From Acanthosepion pharaonis (lineage: Eukaryota > Mollusca > Cephalopoda > Sepiida > Sepiidae), in the NCBI GenBank assembly GCA_903632075.3, contig CAHIKZ030000957.1, forward strand, positions 2,647,001 to 2,711,000: DNA of 64,000 bases, read 5' to 3'. The position numbers and the translations under genes are program-made. The notes beneath the pieces were generated by a model. It was not told where the DNA came from. It made no database searches and saw only the letters and a program-made list of their open reading frames with translations. Of the stretch, positions 1 to 10,309 are shown in pieces. Numbering within the stretch: position 1 is the first letter of the stretch; each line of letters begins with the position of its first letter.

Positions 1-39
1 CGAACGACAAGATTTTAGATAAAATGTCAAGAAAAAGGA

Positions 40-125
40 AACATAACATCAGGAAGAAGCAGCTGAATCAAATGAGGGCAAGAGGGACAGAGTAAAATAT
101 GTCATAGCATACTTGATGAACTTAA
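40..125 (+). mobile_element. LINE family 1 (RTE-like) fragment, internally deleted
   Basis: The stretch reads like the segment 'SIRKRQLK...GKRDKGKQ' found in the longer LINE copy at 3440-4325, but a middle piece is missing. It is a short decayed remnant with no open frame. Assignment is by similarity to the other copies inside this window. Confidence 0.5.
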
Positions 126-461
126 ACATAGAACACTAACCATGGGTACCCATAGTACCCAGCGCAAATTTTCCATTCTTTAATTACCATTTTCAGTACC
201 TGATTTTCTTACCTAAATAATGTTTTTCAGTTCCTATTAATGTTAACTCAAAGTACAAAGTTTGAAGTGCCTGCATGTAAAATATTTCAAATAAAGATTT
301 ATATTTAATTTTTTTTTTTTATATTTTCAAAATCGGGTATGATCTACCCATGATTAGTATTGGTGTAACGTTAATTGATGGTTAGTGTTCTAGGGTTAAG
401 TAAATAGACGGCGAAACATGGTTTAGGAGATATAATGAAACAGGAAAAATCTACAATTGAT
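126..461. other. AT-rich spacer, nothing recognised
   Basis: AT-rich sequence with a short T run near 310. No open frame, repeat copy or RNA motif was recognised. Confidence 0.5.
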
Positions 462-525
462 TGGAAATTGTGGAGAGCCGTGATAGCCTACGTCCTAAGT
501 GGTCACAGTACATAAAGAAGATTCC
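462..525 (+). mobile_element. LINE family 1 3' tail fragment
   Basis: Contains the conserved tail 'TTGTGGAGAGCC...ATAGCCTACGTCC' followed by ACATAAAGA. The same tail ends the copies at 4325, 5540 and (reversed) 51370. It codes for the last residues (LWRA.IA.V) of the RTE-like ORF2. Confidence 0.6.
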
Positions 526-739
526 TTCACACAACCCACATATCTGCCGAAAGGTCTTGCATGGCGTCTATAAATGCGACTCTATATTTCATAATAAAGC
601 CGTGCAGGTAATTTGTGTTTCATTCTGTATCGTTTTGGGATCCCCACGCTGTTAATACAAACGGTGTCAACGAAAAGGGTTATTCACATTTTGGCATTCA
701 TTTTGTTAACCCTGGAAGCTTGGATTCTAAAACCAGTAG

Positions 740-1270
740 TAGGACTGACAGGAACGCATGTCGCACGTTGGCTCAGCGTCCTTCCGCAGGTGGTATTAGC
801 CGGTCGCCAACCTGGGAGTTGGAGGTATATCGACGCCTCAGAATTCTCGAGACCCTCTGCTTAATTCGCGCCGTTTTGGACTTATATTCAAAACCCAAAG
901 AAAGGCAATCCATCACTTTCGGAATTCCTCACCCACGTGTCACTCCGATCCATCGCTGATCATTCTGGCCCTGGCCTTCGCAATCTATAACAGTTGTGTA
1001 AGTTATGAAAACCTCTTTGCCGACGGACGACGTCTACGATGGATAATAGCAGTCAGCGAGCGCTCTTTGAGAGAGTGTGTCGTACAAGAAGCAAGCTGGC
1101 TCTGGGCGTTCAGTGTGTATGCAGAGTCAATGCTATAAAACATGTTCTTAATCAAAGGGTGAATCTGTTGTACCTCAGACACACGCGTCGAGGTCATCCG
1201 GTAAGGGCAATGCACGCGCGTGCCGGTGACAGACATAAACAAAGAAGACACATAGGCAGACGTAGGTAAA
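740..1270 (+). other. GC-richer unassigned segment with a 76-codon open frame
   Basis: This part has more CpG and fewer A/T runs than its surroundings. It contains an ATG-started frame of 76 codons (1039-1269) with an Arg-rich C-terminus (RRHIGRRR). No domain, splice structure or repeat copy elsewhere in the window was recognised. It could be an exon, a regulatory segment or an unfamiliar transposon piece. No function is proposed. Confidence 0.25.
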
Positions 1271-1544
1271 AGGAAAGTAAGAGAGTTAATATAAATAAAA
1301 AGAAGCCTCTTTAATACATACGGATATGTTGAAAACTGCCGTCGTAGTTAATTATGTTAAAGAAGTAATTGGCATCAACATTTTGATCGGTACAAGTAGA
1401 CAAACTGTCGGTTTAGAAAAAACATTTCTACCAACGTTGAAAGACTGACAGACAATTTTCTCCTTCAAAATCCATTGAAGCAGACAAAGTAAAAAAGAAA
1501 TAAAAATAATTCCTTGACTGAGTCTATATCTGACTATGGCCATA

Positions 1545-1650
1545 CAGCGAATACCATTTTAAAACCGATTTTTTTTTCTAAAATCATTTCACCCCAAGCA
1601 AGGCTTTGACACCACTAAGACGTAATCGGTTACTAATTCTGAACATTTTT
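1545..1650 (-). mobile_element. LINE family 2 (CR1/Jockey-like) 3' end, antisense
   Basis: On the minus strand it reads 'LRLSG..ALLGVK*', the ending shared by many copies here (7140, 8165, 46310). An A/T-rich tail sits at the expected 3' side. Only the terminus is left. Confidence 0.55.
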
Positions 1651-1861
1651 TGTTGTTGTCCCCTAAACATACGTAAGAGTATGGGCTTCTCACGTAAAAA
1701 TCTACCTTTTGCCAAGTCCTCTGGGACTGGTCCTTTTGCTAACAACTATGCATCCTGTTATGCAATTTAAGCTTAGTCTTTTCTCTAGATTTCTTTCATT
1801 CCCTTCAATAGGAATTCTTGTAATTATCAATACTATGACATCTACATATTTTTAATTGAAT

Positions 1862-2045
1862 CTACCCCATGCAAGCCACTAAGACATAAGGAGTTTCTGA
1901 GCGTGCAAGAATAAGAAAAAAGAGAAACATTGTTAAGGAGTGAGAACAATAGAAGAGTAATCAAGAAGACAATAGATATCGATTAACATTGCATTTGAAT
2001 TTTTGAAAATCAAAATTGGCCGGAAAGCATGGACCCGGGATAGTG
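1862..2045 (-). mobile_element. LINE family 2 C-terminal fragment, antisense
   Basis: The minus strand carries the decayed ending 'CFPANF...KFKCNVNRYL', typical of the last part of the reverse-transcriptase ORF of this family, and then the short 3' UTR. It lies head to head with the plus-strand copy that starts near 2090. Confidence 0.6.
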
Positions 2046-2089
2046 TTCTACAAACGAGAAGTGCAAGAAAAAAAAACTTTTTGGTATAG

Positions 2090-2637
2090 AACTTACGGTT
2101 ACATTGTGCCAATTCTACAAATCAACCATTCGCCCTTACATGGAGTATTGCTGCCATATATCCCCTTCTGTTTGTCTCAAGGTCCTTGATAAAATCCAGC
2201 GACAGATATGCAATGTAATTGGCCCTGATCTGGCATCTCGCCTGCAGTCGCTCTCTCACAGACGTGCCATCGCCTCCCTCTGTCTTTCTAACAAATACTT
2301 TCATGGTAACTGCTCCGATGAGTTGCTTTCGTTGGTTTCCCAGACTTCATCAATTTAAGCGTTCAACTAGGCTGGCATCTCGCTCGCACCCTTACACTGT
2401 CGAAACTGTTAAATATAGCCGTATCTTCTACTCCAATAGCTTCATGTCTCGCACTTCTCACCTGTGGAACTCCCTCCCTTTTTCCTGTTTTCCCTGATAG
2501 CTATAATCTCCAACTATTCAAATGCCTTGATCTATCCCCTATCCTTCTCTTCATCCTTTCCTCTATCACTCTAGCTCCAACTCTCTGTAACTCCTTGCGT
2601 GCTAGTGGATTCCCGCCTTGCTTGGGGTGAAACGCTT
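2090..2637 (+). mobile_element. LINE family 2 (CR1/Jockey-like) ORF2 C-terminal fragment
   Basis: Translation gives 'FYKSTIRPYMEYCCHI', then 'LDKIQRQICNVIGPDL', 'SLSHRRAIASLCL' and 'SRTSHLWNSLPFSCFP'. This is the thumb and C-terminal region that follows the reverse-transcriptase palm in CR1/Jockey-type non-LTR retrotransposons. The reading frame shifts near 2330. The copy is 5'-truncated, as expected from incomplete target-primed reverse transcription. Clade naming (CR1 versus Jockey) is uncertain without a phylogeny. Confidence 0.8.
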
Positions 2638-2639
2638 AC

Positions 2640-3340
2640 TGTGCTTAAATTCATAAAGTCTAGGAACCATAAAGGAGAGCTCATCCGAACACGTACCGTG
2701 AAATTATTTATAGAAAAGGCAGAGGGAAGCAACTTTACGGTGGTTTGAAAGTGACTGAAGCCGAGATGCCAGATCAGAACCAATAATATTTCTGATCTTT
2801 GGATATTATCAAGAAGCTCTAGATAAATAGCAGGAGCACTGAACCATATTTGGCAGCAATATTTTAAACATGGGCAAATAATAGAATTATAAATATGTAA
2901 GATAGATTCTGTCTGATAGAATGAACCAACCTTCTTAGCAGCAGACCTAACAACTAATTCAATATAGTCACTCCACTTCATCTCAGCTGAGAATGTTAAG
3001 TCCAGGCAGAAAGGGGTCTCTCAGATGATAAGTTTTGTTTTAGAGGCGTTAAAATGAACAATCCATTCAGTGATCCAGTTAATAATAGAGTGTGGATTGT
3101 TTTTTAGATCAACCACCAATTTGACCTTCACGAACTGATCAGACTTTCTATCGAGACAGGAGTAAATGGTTGTGTCAACAGAAGAGATATCTGAGAACTG
3201 ATGCTATCATGAGGGTCACTGATGAAAATTAAGACCAAAGTAGGACCATGGGTAAAGCCCTGGGGTACACCTGTATTAGTACAGAAGGATCTAGAAGAGA
3301 GAACGTTCAGGATCAACTTCATTTAATGATTTCATAAGAA
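2640..3340 (-). mobile_element. LINE family 2 reverse transcriptase fragment, antisense
   Basis: On the minus strand the palm motif 'TGVPQGFTHGPTLVLIFISD' is visible near 3190-3275. It is followed by a decayed version of the catalytic box: where FADDTTIYSCL would be expected the sequence reads SSVDTTIYSCL, so one of the two catalytic aspartates is lost. Then come 'WITEWIVHFNASKTKLI' and 'MKWSDYIELVVRSAAKKVGS', a stop codon near 3030, and the C-terminal region to 2640. It is dead and lies tail to tail with the plus-strand copy at 2090-2637. Confidence 0.8.
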
Positions 3341-3439
3341 AGACTGAATCAGTTAAAAATTCGTCCAGAGGCACCATAACTTTTCAACTTGTGAATAAAA
3401 GCGCTTTGTCTCTTCTTCATCTGTGAAGGGATTGCATTC

Positions 3440-4325
3440 ACTGATATATAGATTAAATATTACAAAACAATTCAACGAGGCAATTCTGAGAGAATTGGAA
3501 ACCTCATCTGGATTTAACGTTGGCGGCCACAATCTCAACAACATAAGATACGCAGATGACCGAGTACTGATAGCAGACACAGAAAAGAAATTATAAAATC
3601 TCCTACAGAAGGTAGCGAAGGAGAGCGAGAAGGGACTAAGCATAAACTACAAGAAGACAGAATGCATGGCCGTCAGTAAAAAGATCAGCCCAGAATGCGA
3701 TTTACAAGTCAAGTAAAATCAAGCAGGCGCGGAAATTTAAATATCTGGGAAGTGTTTTGATAAAAGACGGTAAATGCGACACTGATATCCGTAGACTTAT
3801 TCTGATGGCCACGGACGCATTCCAAAAACTGAGAAGAGTATTGCGAGACAGGAGGATCTCTCTGGTAACAAAGAAAAGAGTACTGAGCTATTACGTGAAA
3901 ATCTGTCCTCCTTTACTGAAGCGAATGTTGGACAATCTCCTCAAAGATGAACAAGAGACTCGAGGCAACGGATGTATGGTTCTACAGAAGGATGCTGAGA
4001 ATATCATGGAGCAAGCGTGTGAGCAACGATGAGATCTTGGAGAGGATGCAAACAAGGAAGAGACTTATACTTAGCATCAGGAAGAGGCAGCTGAAGTTTC
4101 TGGGACACATAATGAGAAAGGAAAGCCTGGAGAATCTGATACTCACAGGTCGAATAGAGGGGAAGAGAGACAAAGGAAAACAACGCATGACATACCTGGC
4201 AGGCTTAAGCAAGTGGATGACAGAACGTGTCCTGGGGTAGGTGGCAGAGGGACGAAACTTATTGAGACCTACAAGGGATGGGTGAAGTGGAGAGCCACGA
4301 TCGCCTACGTCCTGAAATGACACGT
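3440..4325 (+). mobile_element. LINE family 1 (RTE-like) reverse transcriptase C-terminal half
   Basis: The catalytic box reads 'NNIRYADDRVLIADTEKK' near 3535-3594, so the YADD residues are kept. It is followed by 'KKTECMAVSKK', 'KDGKCDTDIRRLI', 'VLRDRRISLVTKKRVLSYYV', 'WFYRRMLRISWSKRVSN' and 'RKRQLKFLGHIMRKESLENL', split over frames by indels and at least two stops. This order is typical of RTE-like endonuclease/reverse transcriptase ORFs. The 5' half, including the endonuclease, is absent. The 3' tail (GGAGAGCCACGATCGCCTA) is shared with other fragments here. Confidence 0.8.
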
Positions 4326-4619
4326 AACATAAAAATAATACTCTTTATTTTGTTTCTAAGGATATTTTCAGATCTCTTAAAAAGTTGCTTAGTTTCAGGA
4401 AAACTTCTTTCACTTTTCTCATGTGTCGTCTGATTTTTTCGTGACTTTTTCCGGTCATCTTTTGTTGTACTACTCAGATTTGACGTCCCTAATATGTTAC
4501 TCACTCCTTGGATTGGCCCTTTTGCTGACAACCACACATTCTATGTTCTTACGCTTAATAGTCCTAACATATATTTTTTTTATTTCCTTTGTCTTATGAC
4601 CTCTTTTATTTATTTTTCT

Positions 4620-4990
4620 ACACGACTTCACGAAACAAAAAAAGAGTACTAAACCGTTATGTAATATTTGTCCTCCTGCATTGGTGCGAATGCTGGAAGA
4701 TTAAGAGGAGGCTTGCAGCAGCAGAAATCTTGTTCTACAGAAGGATGGTGAGGATACCGTGGACCGATCATGTGAGTAACAACGAAGTTTTGGAGAAGAT
4801 TGAAACAAAAAGGAAACTCATACTGAGATTTCTAGAGCATTTCATGAGGAAGGATGGCTTGGAAAATCTGATACTCACGGGGTACACAGAGGGTAAGTTT
4901 TACAGAGGAAAGCAACGCATAAAATACTTAACGAACTTGAGTTTAATGGATGGTGGAAAAGAACTTAGGAGAAATAACACAAAATACATA
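4620..4990 (+). mobile_element. LINE family 1 fragment, second copy
   Basis: Reads 'NKKRVLNRYVI', 'KRRLAAAEILFYRRMVRIPW', 'DHVSNNEVLEKIETKRKLIL' and 'FMRKDGLENLILTG', in one long frame from 4589 to 5005. It is 5'-truncated and ends at a (TA)n array. It is less broken than the copy at 3440-4325 but still lacks the palm motifs. Confidence 0.75.
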
Positions 4991-5011
4991 TATAATGCCT
5001 TTTAAATTCCT

Positions 5012-5013
<2 letters not shown>

Positions 5014-5058
<45 letters not shown>
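5014..5058. repeat. (TA)n microsatellite
   Basis: About 45 bp of pure TA. It sits between a LINE end and a PLE-type terminal piece. Confidence 0.95.
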
Positions 5059-5062
<4 letters not shown>

Positions 5063-5069
5063 TTTATTT

Positions 5070-5108
5070 TTTTAAAATTTATAACATAAATATGTTATAA
5101 AATCACTA
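5070..5108 (-). repeat. PLE-type terminal piece with internal palindrome
   Basis: Contains TATAACATAAATATGTTATA followed by AAATCACTACA. The same piece flanks the hammerhead-like hairpins at 25156-25256 and 25385-25470, so this is probably the outer end of that element. Confidence 0.5.
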
Positions 5109-5244
5109 CAATATATATATAGGGCTGCAAGATATCGTTGCGGTTTCTATAACAAGCTAGTTTTTTTTTTGTTTTTTTAAGCTAGCAAGTTTTTAGCCTA
5201 CTGCACCCCCCCCCAATCTGGAAGATCAGGTTTTGAATTTAGAG

Positions 5245-5440
5245 TTGTTGTTCTCTTAGACCAGTTGCCTCCCATGGCTATAGAACTCGGTTTGTCCTGT
5301 TAATTACCCATAGCTGGGTAGAGAAGTTTCTTACCTTTCCCAAGGCTACTAGTACGTAAATGAATGTAAAGGATTCGATTGGAATTCGAACTCGGCTCTC
5401 CGATTCTTCTATCCGAGCCGCTATTTCATTATTTCGCCTA
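5245..5440 (-). mobile_element. SINE A (tRNA-Arg-like head), antisense
   Basis: On the minus strand a tRNA-like head with A-box region ATGAAATAGCGGCTCGGAT and B-box GAGTTCGAATTCC is followed by the body with 'GGTATTAGTAC', 'AGCTATGGGTAA' and 'GACAAACCGAGTTC' elements. Other copies are at 7183, 7476, 37688, 45797 and 60690. It would be transcribed by RNA polymerase III from the internal promoter; this copy is diverged. Confidence 0.75.
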
Positions 5441-5463
5441 CCCAAAAAGCAAAGTTTATAAGA

Positions 5464-5542
5464 GCTACACGGGACGGGAAGTTGTGGAGAGCCATGATCG
5501 CATACGTCATGACGAGGGACACGGCACATAAAGAGGATGGTT
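5464..5542 (+). mobile_element. LINE family 1 3' tail fragment
   Basis: The tail 'AGTTGTGGAGAGCCATGATC...GGCACATAAAGAGGATG' matches the 3' ends at 525 and 4325. Confidence 0.65.
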
Positions 5543-5544
5543 AT

Positions 5545-6650
5545 CTTGTTGAATTTCGTTGTCTCTTTGGAAACAATTTTAAATATGTCCTCGCGATTTC
5601 CTTGCTGTCCTGAAGTGCTTTTTTGTCCGCGGTGCAAAAGAAGGAATGGAATGAAAAAGAAAGAGGTGGTGGGAGGAGGGTGATCACATGACGGCAAAGC
5701 TGTTTTGTAATATTTCTCCATTTTTTTTTTTTTTTTCAAATATTCCACTTCATGTCAGCAAATAATTTCGCTGACCCGTCCTCACTCGGTGAAATCAAAT
5801 CAATTCTCTAAGGTTTCACACGGAGACGCGCATCGTCAAAGTAATTAACTCACTCTTAGACATGTTTTCATTTTCTTTTTCGATTTTTTATTTTATTCAT
5901 ATTGTTTAATTCTTTTTTCGTTTATTTATTTATTTTTAACAGTTTTCTCTTTTTTGTACTTTCCGTTTCTCCATCTGAACCCAAGGTAAAATGTCTTTCT
6001 TTTATTTATTTTCAAATGGAATTTTTAAAACATAACCAAAAGTAAAATAAATCCAAACTTTCACTCATAATTGTTTCACTGCATTTCTGACAGTTGCCTT
6101 CTTAGTGAAATGCATAGTTTCTTATTTGCTGAAGGGCATCAGCAAAACTGACGAAAAAACAAATGTCAAATACTAATTGTTTCTACGCAGACAGCCACTT
6201 ATAAGACTCTCATAACATAGTCTTTCTACTCCTATTTTTTTCCATATTTTTGCCTTGTGTTTTACTCAGCGACGACTCATAAATACTAAGAGAAGCAGAC
6301 TCTACTCATATGAAAGACTTGCGCAAAATTAAATTTCCCCTTTGTAACGTAGACTTTGTGAAATTAGGCGCAGTAATAGATTGACAAGGTGTCGTCATTT
6401 TACAACTGAATTGACTAAATGTACCGTAAGTTCTATGCTAAAACTTTCCTGAGCCGACCAAGCATAGAAATGAATACAATATGGGAACCAGTAATAAGGA
6501 GTGCCAGAGAAAAGCAAAAATAAATAAATTGCAATATGAGCTCTGGTAAAAACATGAAATGGTAACAGCAAAAATTGCAATATGAGTATTGTTTAAAAGG
6601 TTGCTGAAGACATTAGGTTTATAATACCCAGAAATTCATACAGAGATGTC
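5545..6650. other. AT-rich intergenic DNA, no feature recognised
   Basis: Contains T- and A-rich runs (for example around 5720 and 5900) and no repeat copy, RNA motif or coding signal that could be supported. Confidence 0.5.
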
Positions 6651-6654
6651 TCCA

Positions 6655-6940
6655 AGGACACATGGCACAGTGGATAAAGGCGTTAGTTAAAGCTAGTGAC
6701 AGGACCAAAGACTGTGAGTTAAGTGGAGAACTTGGAGAGGGGAATTAACAAAATATCTAATAACTAACATTCATTAAACATGGCACGTGGAACTAGAACA
6801 GTCTACCCCAGTGAGCGAAATAAAGGGTTCAGTTCGACATTCTAACCACCTGAAGAAGGCCGGAAAATACAACGGCCGAAACGTTGTAAAAAATATGGCG
6901 ACACAGAAGAGGACAATAGTCCGAATAATGTAAATATTGT
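6655..6940 (+). mobile_element. SINE C (tRNA-like head, CCGAAACGTTGT body)
   Basis: The head GGCACAGTGGATAAAGGCGT (A-box-like) and a decayed B-box (GTGAGTTAAGT) are followed by the body 'ACTAGAACAGTCTACCCCAG', 'CCTGAAGAAGGCCGGA', 'GGCCGAAACGTTGT' and the tail 'GAGGACAATAGTCCGAATAA'. Other copies are at 9740, 31340, 35835, 50445, 59240 and 61165. Confidence 0.75.
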
Positions 6941-6944
6941 AAAG

Positions 6945-7142
6945 CGTTCTATTCCTGCTTCTTGCTTCCTTGTCAACTACAATCTTCCCAAAAATTTAAA
7001 TGCAATGTCAGTTTACATCTTCTGTATATCTGAATCCCTTTTTATGTCCTTTCTTCTCAGTAAGATTTTACCAGTTTCTTTCACCATCAGTAACCCCTTG
7101 CGTCTTAGTGGCTTTATTGCCTTGTTTGGAGTGAAATGATTT
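6945..7142 (+). mobile_element. LINE family 2 3' end
   Basis: Reads 'ASCFLVNYNLPKNLNAMSVY' and ends 'NPLRLSGFIALFGVK' before a short A/T-rich tail. It directly follows the SINE C copy. Confidence 0.65.
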
Positions 7143-7182
7143 TAAAACAATTCATCGGTCTTTATTAATTTTAAAACCAATT

Positions 7183-7470
7183 TTTAGGAGGCACGGTGGA
7201 GTAATGGATAGTGGCTAGGAACGAGGATTTCCAGTTGAATTCATTACATTCACTTTCGTACTAATACCCTTGGGAAAGGTATGAATTCTCTTCTTACCCC
7301 AGCTATAGGTAAATAGCAGGACAGACCGGGTTCTATAGCAATGGATGGCAACTGGCCTACCGCAGAAATAAATGGCAACTTATTGGGGGAAAAAATCTGC
7401 CTCGTCAGTCACGTATCGAAAGATACATGATCGCCTATCATGCATGGCATATAACTGACTGACCATTAAT
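7183..7470 (+). mobile_element. SINE A, tandem copy 1
   Basis: Head GGTGGAGTAATGGATAGTGGC, body with 'ACCCTTGGGAAAGGTATGAA', 'AGACCGGGTTCTATAG', and 3' part 'CTCGTCAGTCACG...GATCGCC...ATGGCATATAACTGACTGAC'. Nearly full length; the B-box is decayed. Confidence 0.8.
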
Positions 7471-7475
7471 GTGAG

Positions 7476-7762
7476 GTGGCACGGTGGAGTAATGGATAGC
7501 GGCTCGGATTGAGGTTCGGACAGTCGAAATCTAGTTGAATCTACTACGTTCCTTTACGTGCTAATACCCTAGGGAAAGGTATTAATTCTCTTCTCCCCAC
7601 CCAGCTATGAGTAAGTAGCAGGACAGACCGGGTTCTTGGATAGCAACTGGTCTAACGCAGAAATAAATGGCAACCTACTGCGAGAAATAATCAGCCTCGT
7701 CAGTCATGCTGCGAAAGTTACATGATCGCCTAAGCGTATGGCACATAACTGACTGACTGAAT
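7476..7762 (+). mobile_element. SINE A, tandem copy 2
   Basis: Directly follows copy 1 in the same orientation with the same head, body and ATAACTGACTGACTGA end. A short ACTGACTG string at both ends may be part of the SINE tail rather than a target-site duplication. Confidence 0.8.
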
Positions 7763-7939
7763 TTTTGGTCAGCCTTAAAAAATATAGTGATAGTAACAAC
7801 AAAAACGAGATACTCGTTTAAACACAAATATTAATATCACACTATCATATGGAAATATCACAATATCATATGGAAATTAATTTTTATATTTAATCTGACA
7901 AAATAATTCTTTTGCTGAATTTTTATATTACAGATATAT
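7763..7939. other. AT-rich spacer
   Basis: AT-rich with a repeated 'ATATCATATGGAAAT' motif near 7845-7875. No other feature seen. Confidence 0.5.
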
Positions 7940-8165
7940 TCCTTTTATAGCACTTCTTGCTTGTGGAACTTTCTTGTAGCTTTCCTTGTTTTCCTGATAA
8001 TTCTGACCTTCAAAAAATTCAATCATTGTGATACTGTCTTCTTGCTTCCTCTTCTTTTATTTTTTTCGATTCTTAATAATGTATTTTTTCTTTTTCTTAT
8101 TCTTTCACACTCTGTCACCACTTTGTGTCTTAGTGGCTTTGTTGCCTTACTTGGGATGAAACGAC
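7940..8165 (+). mobile_element. LINE family 2 C-terminal fragment
   Basis: Reads 'STSCLWNFL', 'FKKFNHCDTVFLLP' and ends 'TLCLSGFVALLGMKR', a decayed version of the family ending 'LWNSLP...KFKCNV...LRLSGFIALLGVK'. The frame stays open only because the decayed copy lost its stops. Confidence 0.65.
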
Positions 8166-8289
8166 AAAAGAAAAAGCAATATTCAGTAAAACCAGGAAAT
8201 AACGGCCCCAGAACAGAAACATCGTCTCTCGAACATTTTATACTGATTTTGGTTCAATATACAGTATTATTTTTGTCAAGCCCTTCCCT

Positions 8290-8927
8290 AGCAGCAGTAA
8301 TTCGGAGGAAGAGGTAATGGAACTACCAAGAATGGCTACGTGCGTGATTCTGTTGACACTCCCCTAAAATTTGTTGATGTGACTAAGAATCGGGAAATTA
8401 AGGCGTATTACCAACATTAAGGGAATAATTCGGGAACAGTATCAAAGTGGGGAAACAATTAAAACTGGATTCATTCTTCCAGCCCAAACAGGCGGCTCAT
8501 GATAACCACCCCCAACTCGCCACGACTACCACCACCACCAACAACTACAACTTTCTGCTACTAGCAGGCCATTCCTCCCAAGTACCAGCACTGCTTTGGA
8601 GGAGTTCCATGGCTTCCAGTAATTACTACTGCGAGGCCCCACTATACGATCACAGGACTTTCACGACAATATTAGACCATCATTGTAATGTTTAAAGGTA
8701 TGTTTAGGCAAACTTTTCAAACTTTATTTAAAAGTATATACTAACTTCAAAATAAAATACACATACATATATAAAGTATTTGCATTTATTTACAATAATT
8801 TTGTACTGTAAGGTGGGATTATAGGCCACAAAAAAGGGCTTCAAATTAATAGACAAACGGCTTTAACAGACAACCCTCCCCTTTATTAGTCCATTAAATT
8901 GAGGTTCCATTGTACGTACCTCTTTCA
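8290..8927 (+). mobile_element. pogo/Tigger-like DNA transposon remnant (transposase C-terminus and 3' TIR)
   Basis: A frame at 8447-8695 begins 'GKQLKLDSFFQPKQAAHDNH' and runs into a Thr/Asn-rich tail, like the low-complexity C-terminus that follows the DDE domain in Tigger-type transposases (family knowledge, from memory). The 3' end near 8905-8927 reads TTAAATTGAGGTTCCATTG followed by TA. Reversed, this matches the CAATGGAACCTCAATTTAA-type inverted repeat of pogo/Tigger elements with a TA target site. The catalytic domain and 5' inverted repeat were not found. Confidence 0.55.
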
Positions 8928-9029
8928 AATGTTTTCCTTCTCATCTAACCTTGTGCTGCACAATGCTATATTAAATAAAATACCTAAATCGGGGTTGAGA
9001 TGTTTGTGTCATTTTTCTTTGTAGCCATA

Positions 9030-9640
9030 TTTATCACAACGTTTCGGCCCTTCAATACCTCTGTATATTTCTGACATGAGGTATTATGTACACTATTTAG
9101 ATTATTCGGACTATTGTCCTCATCTTTGTCGCCATATTTATTAGAACGTTTCAGCCTTACAGTATCTGTCTATATTACTGAGATGAGGTATTATATACAC
9201 TATTTAGATTATTCGGACTATTGTCCTCATCTTTCTTGCCATATTTATTACAACGTTTCGGCTTCTCAGTATCTGTCTGTATTTCTGAGATGAGGTATTA
9301 TGTACACTATTTACATTATTGGGTCTATTGTCCTCATCTTTGTTGCCATATTTATTACAACGTTTCGGCCATTCAGTATCTGTCTATATTTCTGAGATGA
9401 GGTATTATGTACACTATTTACAATATTCAGATTATTGTTCTCATCTTTGTCGACATATTTATTACAACGTTTCGGCCTTTCAGTATCTGTCTATGTTTCT
9501 GAGATGAGGCATTATGTACACTATTTACATTATTTGGACTATTGTCCTCATCTTTCTTGCCATATTTATCACAACGTTTCGGCCCTTCAGTACCTGTCCA
9601 TATTTCTGAGATGAGGTAATATGTACACATCTCAGAAATA
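9030..9640 (-). repeat. 107-bp tandem array derived from the SINE C tail
   Basis: The string GTCCTCATCTTT or a one-base variant (GTTCTCATCTTT at 9437) recurs at 9116, 9223, 9330, 9437 and 9544, a spacing of exactly 107 bp each time. Each unit holds the reversed SINE C tail (CATATTTATTACAACGTTTC) plus 'CAGTATCTGTCTATATTTCT' and 'GAGATGAGGTATTATGTACA'. About six units are present. At 9625-9705 part of a unit is inverted. Confidence 0.9.
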
Positions 9641-9739
9641 TAGACTGGTACTGAAGGGCCGAAACATTGTGATAAATATGGCAAGAAAGATGAGGACAAG
9701 TCAGAAAAATATAAATAGAGGCAATATGTACACTATTTA

Positions 9740-10045
9740 TATTATTCTGACTATTGTCCTCATCTTTGTCGCCATATTTATTGCAACATTTCGGTCGTTG
9801 TAAGTTCCGGCCTTCTTCAGGTGGTCGGAATGTCGAACTGAGCACTCTGTTTCGCTCACTGGGATAGTCTGTTCTAGTTCCACGTGCCATGTTTTTAATG
9901 GATGTCAATTATCAGTTATCTCCTGTTAATTTCCTTTTCCAAGTTCTACACTACCTTAACCAGGTATTGAACTCACACTGTTTGTGTCCTGTCACTGGAT
10001 CTAACCAACGCCTTTATCCACTGTGCCATATGGTCCTTGAGGGCA
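9740..10045 (-). mobile_element. SINE C, antisense, full length
   Basis: On the minus strand: head 'CACAGTGGATAAAGGCGTTG', B-box-like GTGAGTTCAATACC, body 'GAACTAGAACAGACTATCCC', 'CCTGAAGAAGGCCGGAACTT', then the CCGAAATGTTGC tail. The 107-bp array extends from its 3' tail. Confidence 0.8.
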
Positions 10046-10309
10046 ATAGTCCGAATAATGTAAATAGTGTACATAATACAGAAATATAGACAAATAGGAC
10101 ATTGTCGCTATAGATTCTAACACGGTATTTTCATTCATACTAAATTTAAACACTGTAATTATCGCCATATATTTAACTTCTGCTCGTTAATATATTTTTC
10201 TTTTACATTATTAGTGGTGGCTTCTTCTTTGATCGTTACCTTTCTGTGGTGAAGAATCTTGAATATAGCATTGATCCTGAGAGCGGAGACGTCGGAAGCT
10301 TACTTTCTT
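10046..10309. other. Spacer with a short repeated SINE C tail end
   Basis: 10040-10090 repeats 'AATAGTCCGAATAATGTAAA' in plus orientation. The rest is AT-rich without recognised features. Confidence 0.5.

Noticed and set aside
461..655. Frame of 64 codons
   Set aside because: Its start is the LINE family 1 tail; the rest has no support.
5278..5748. 156-codon minus-strand frame as a gene
   Set aside because: It crosses SINE A and a LINE tail and begins in a poly-A/T run.
8447..8695. Host protein with a Thr-rich tail
   Set aside because: Position next to a TA-flanked inverted repeat and the LDSFF...PKQ text fit a transposase C-terminus better; there is no upstream exon evidence.
9030..9640. 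CRISPR-like spacing of 107 bp
   Set aside because: The full unit repeats without variable spacers and matches a SINE tail.
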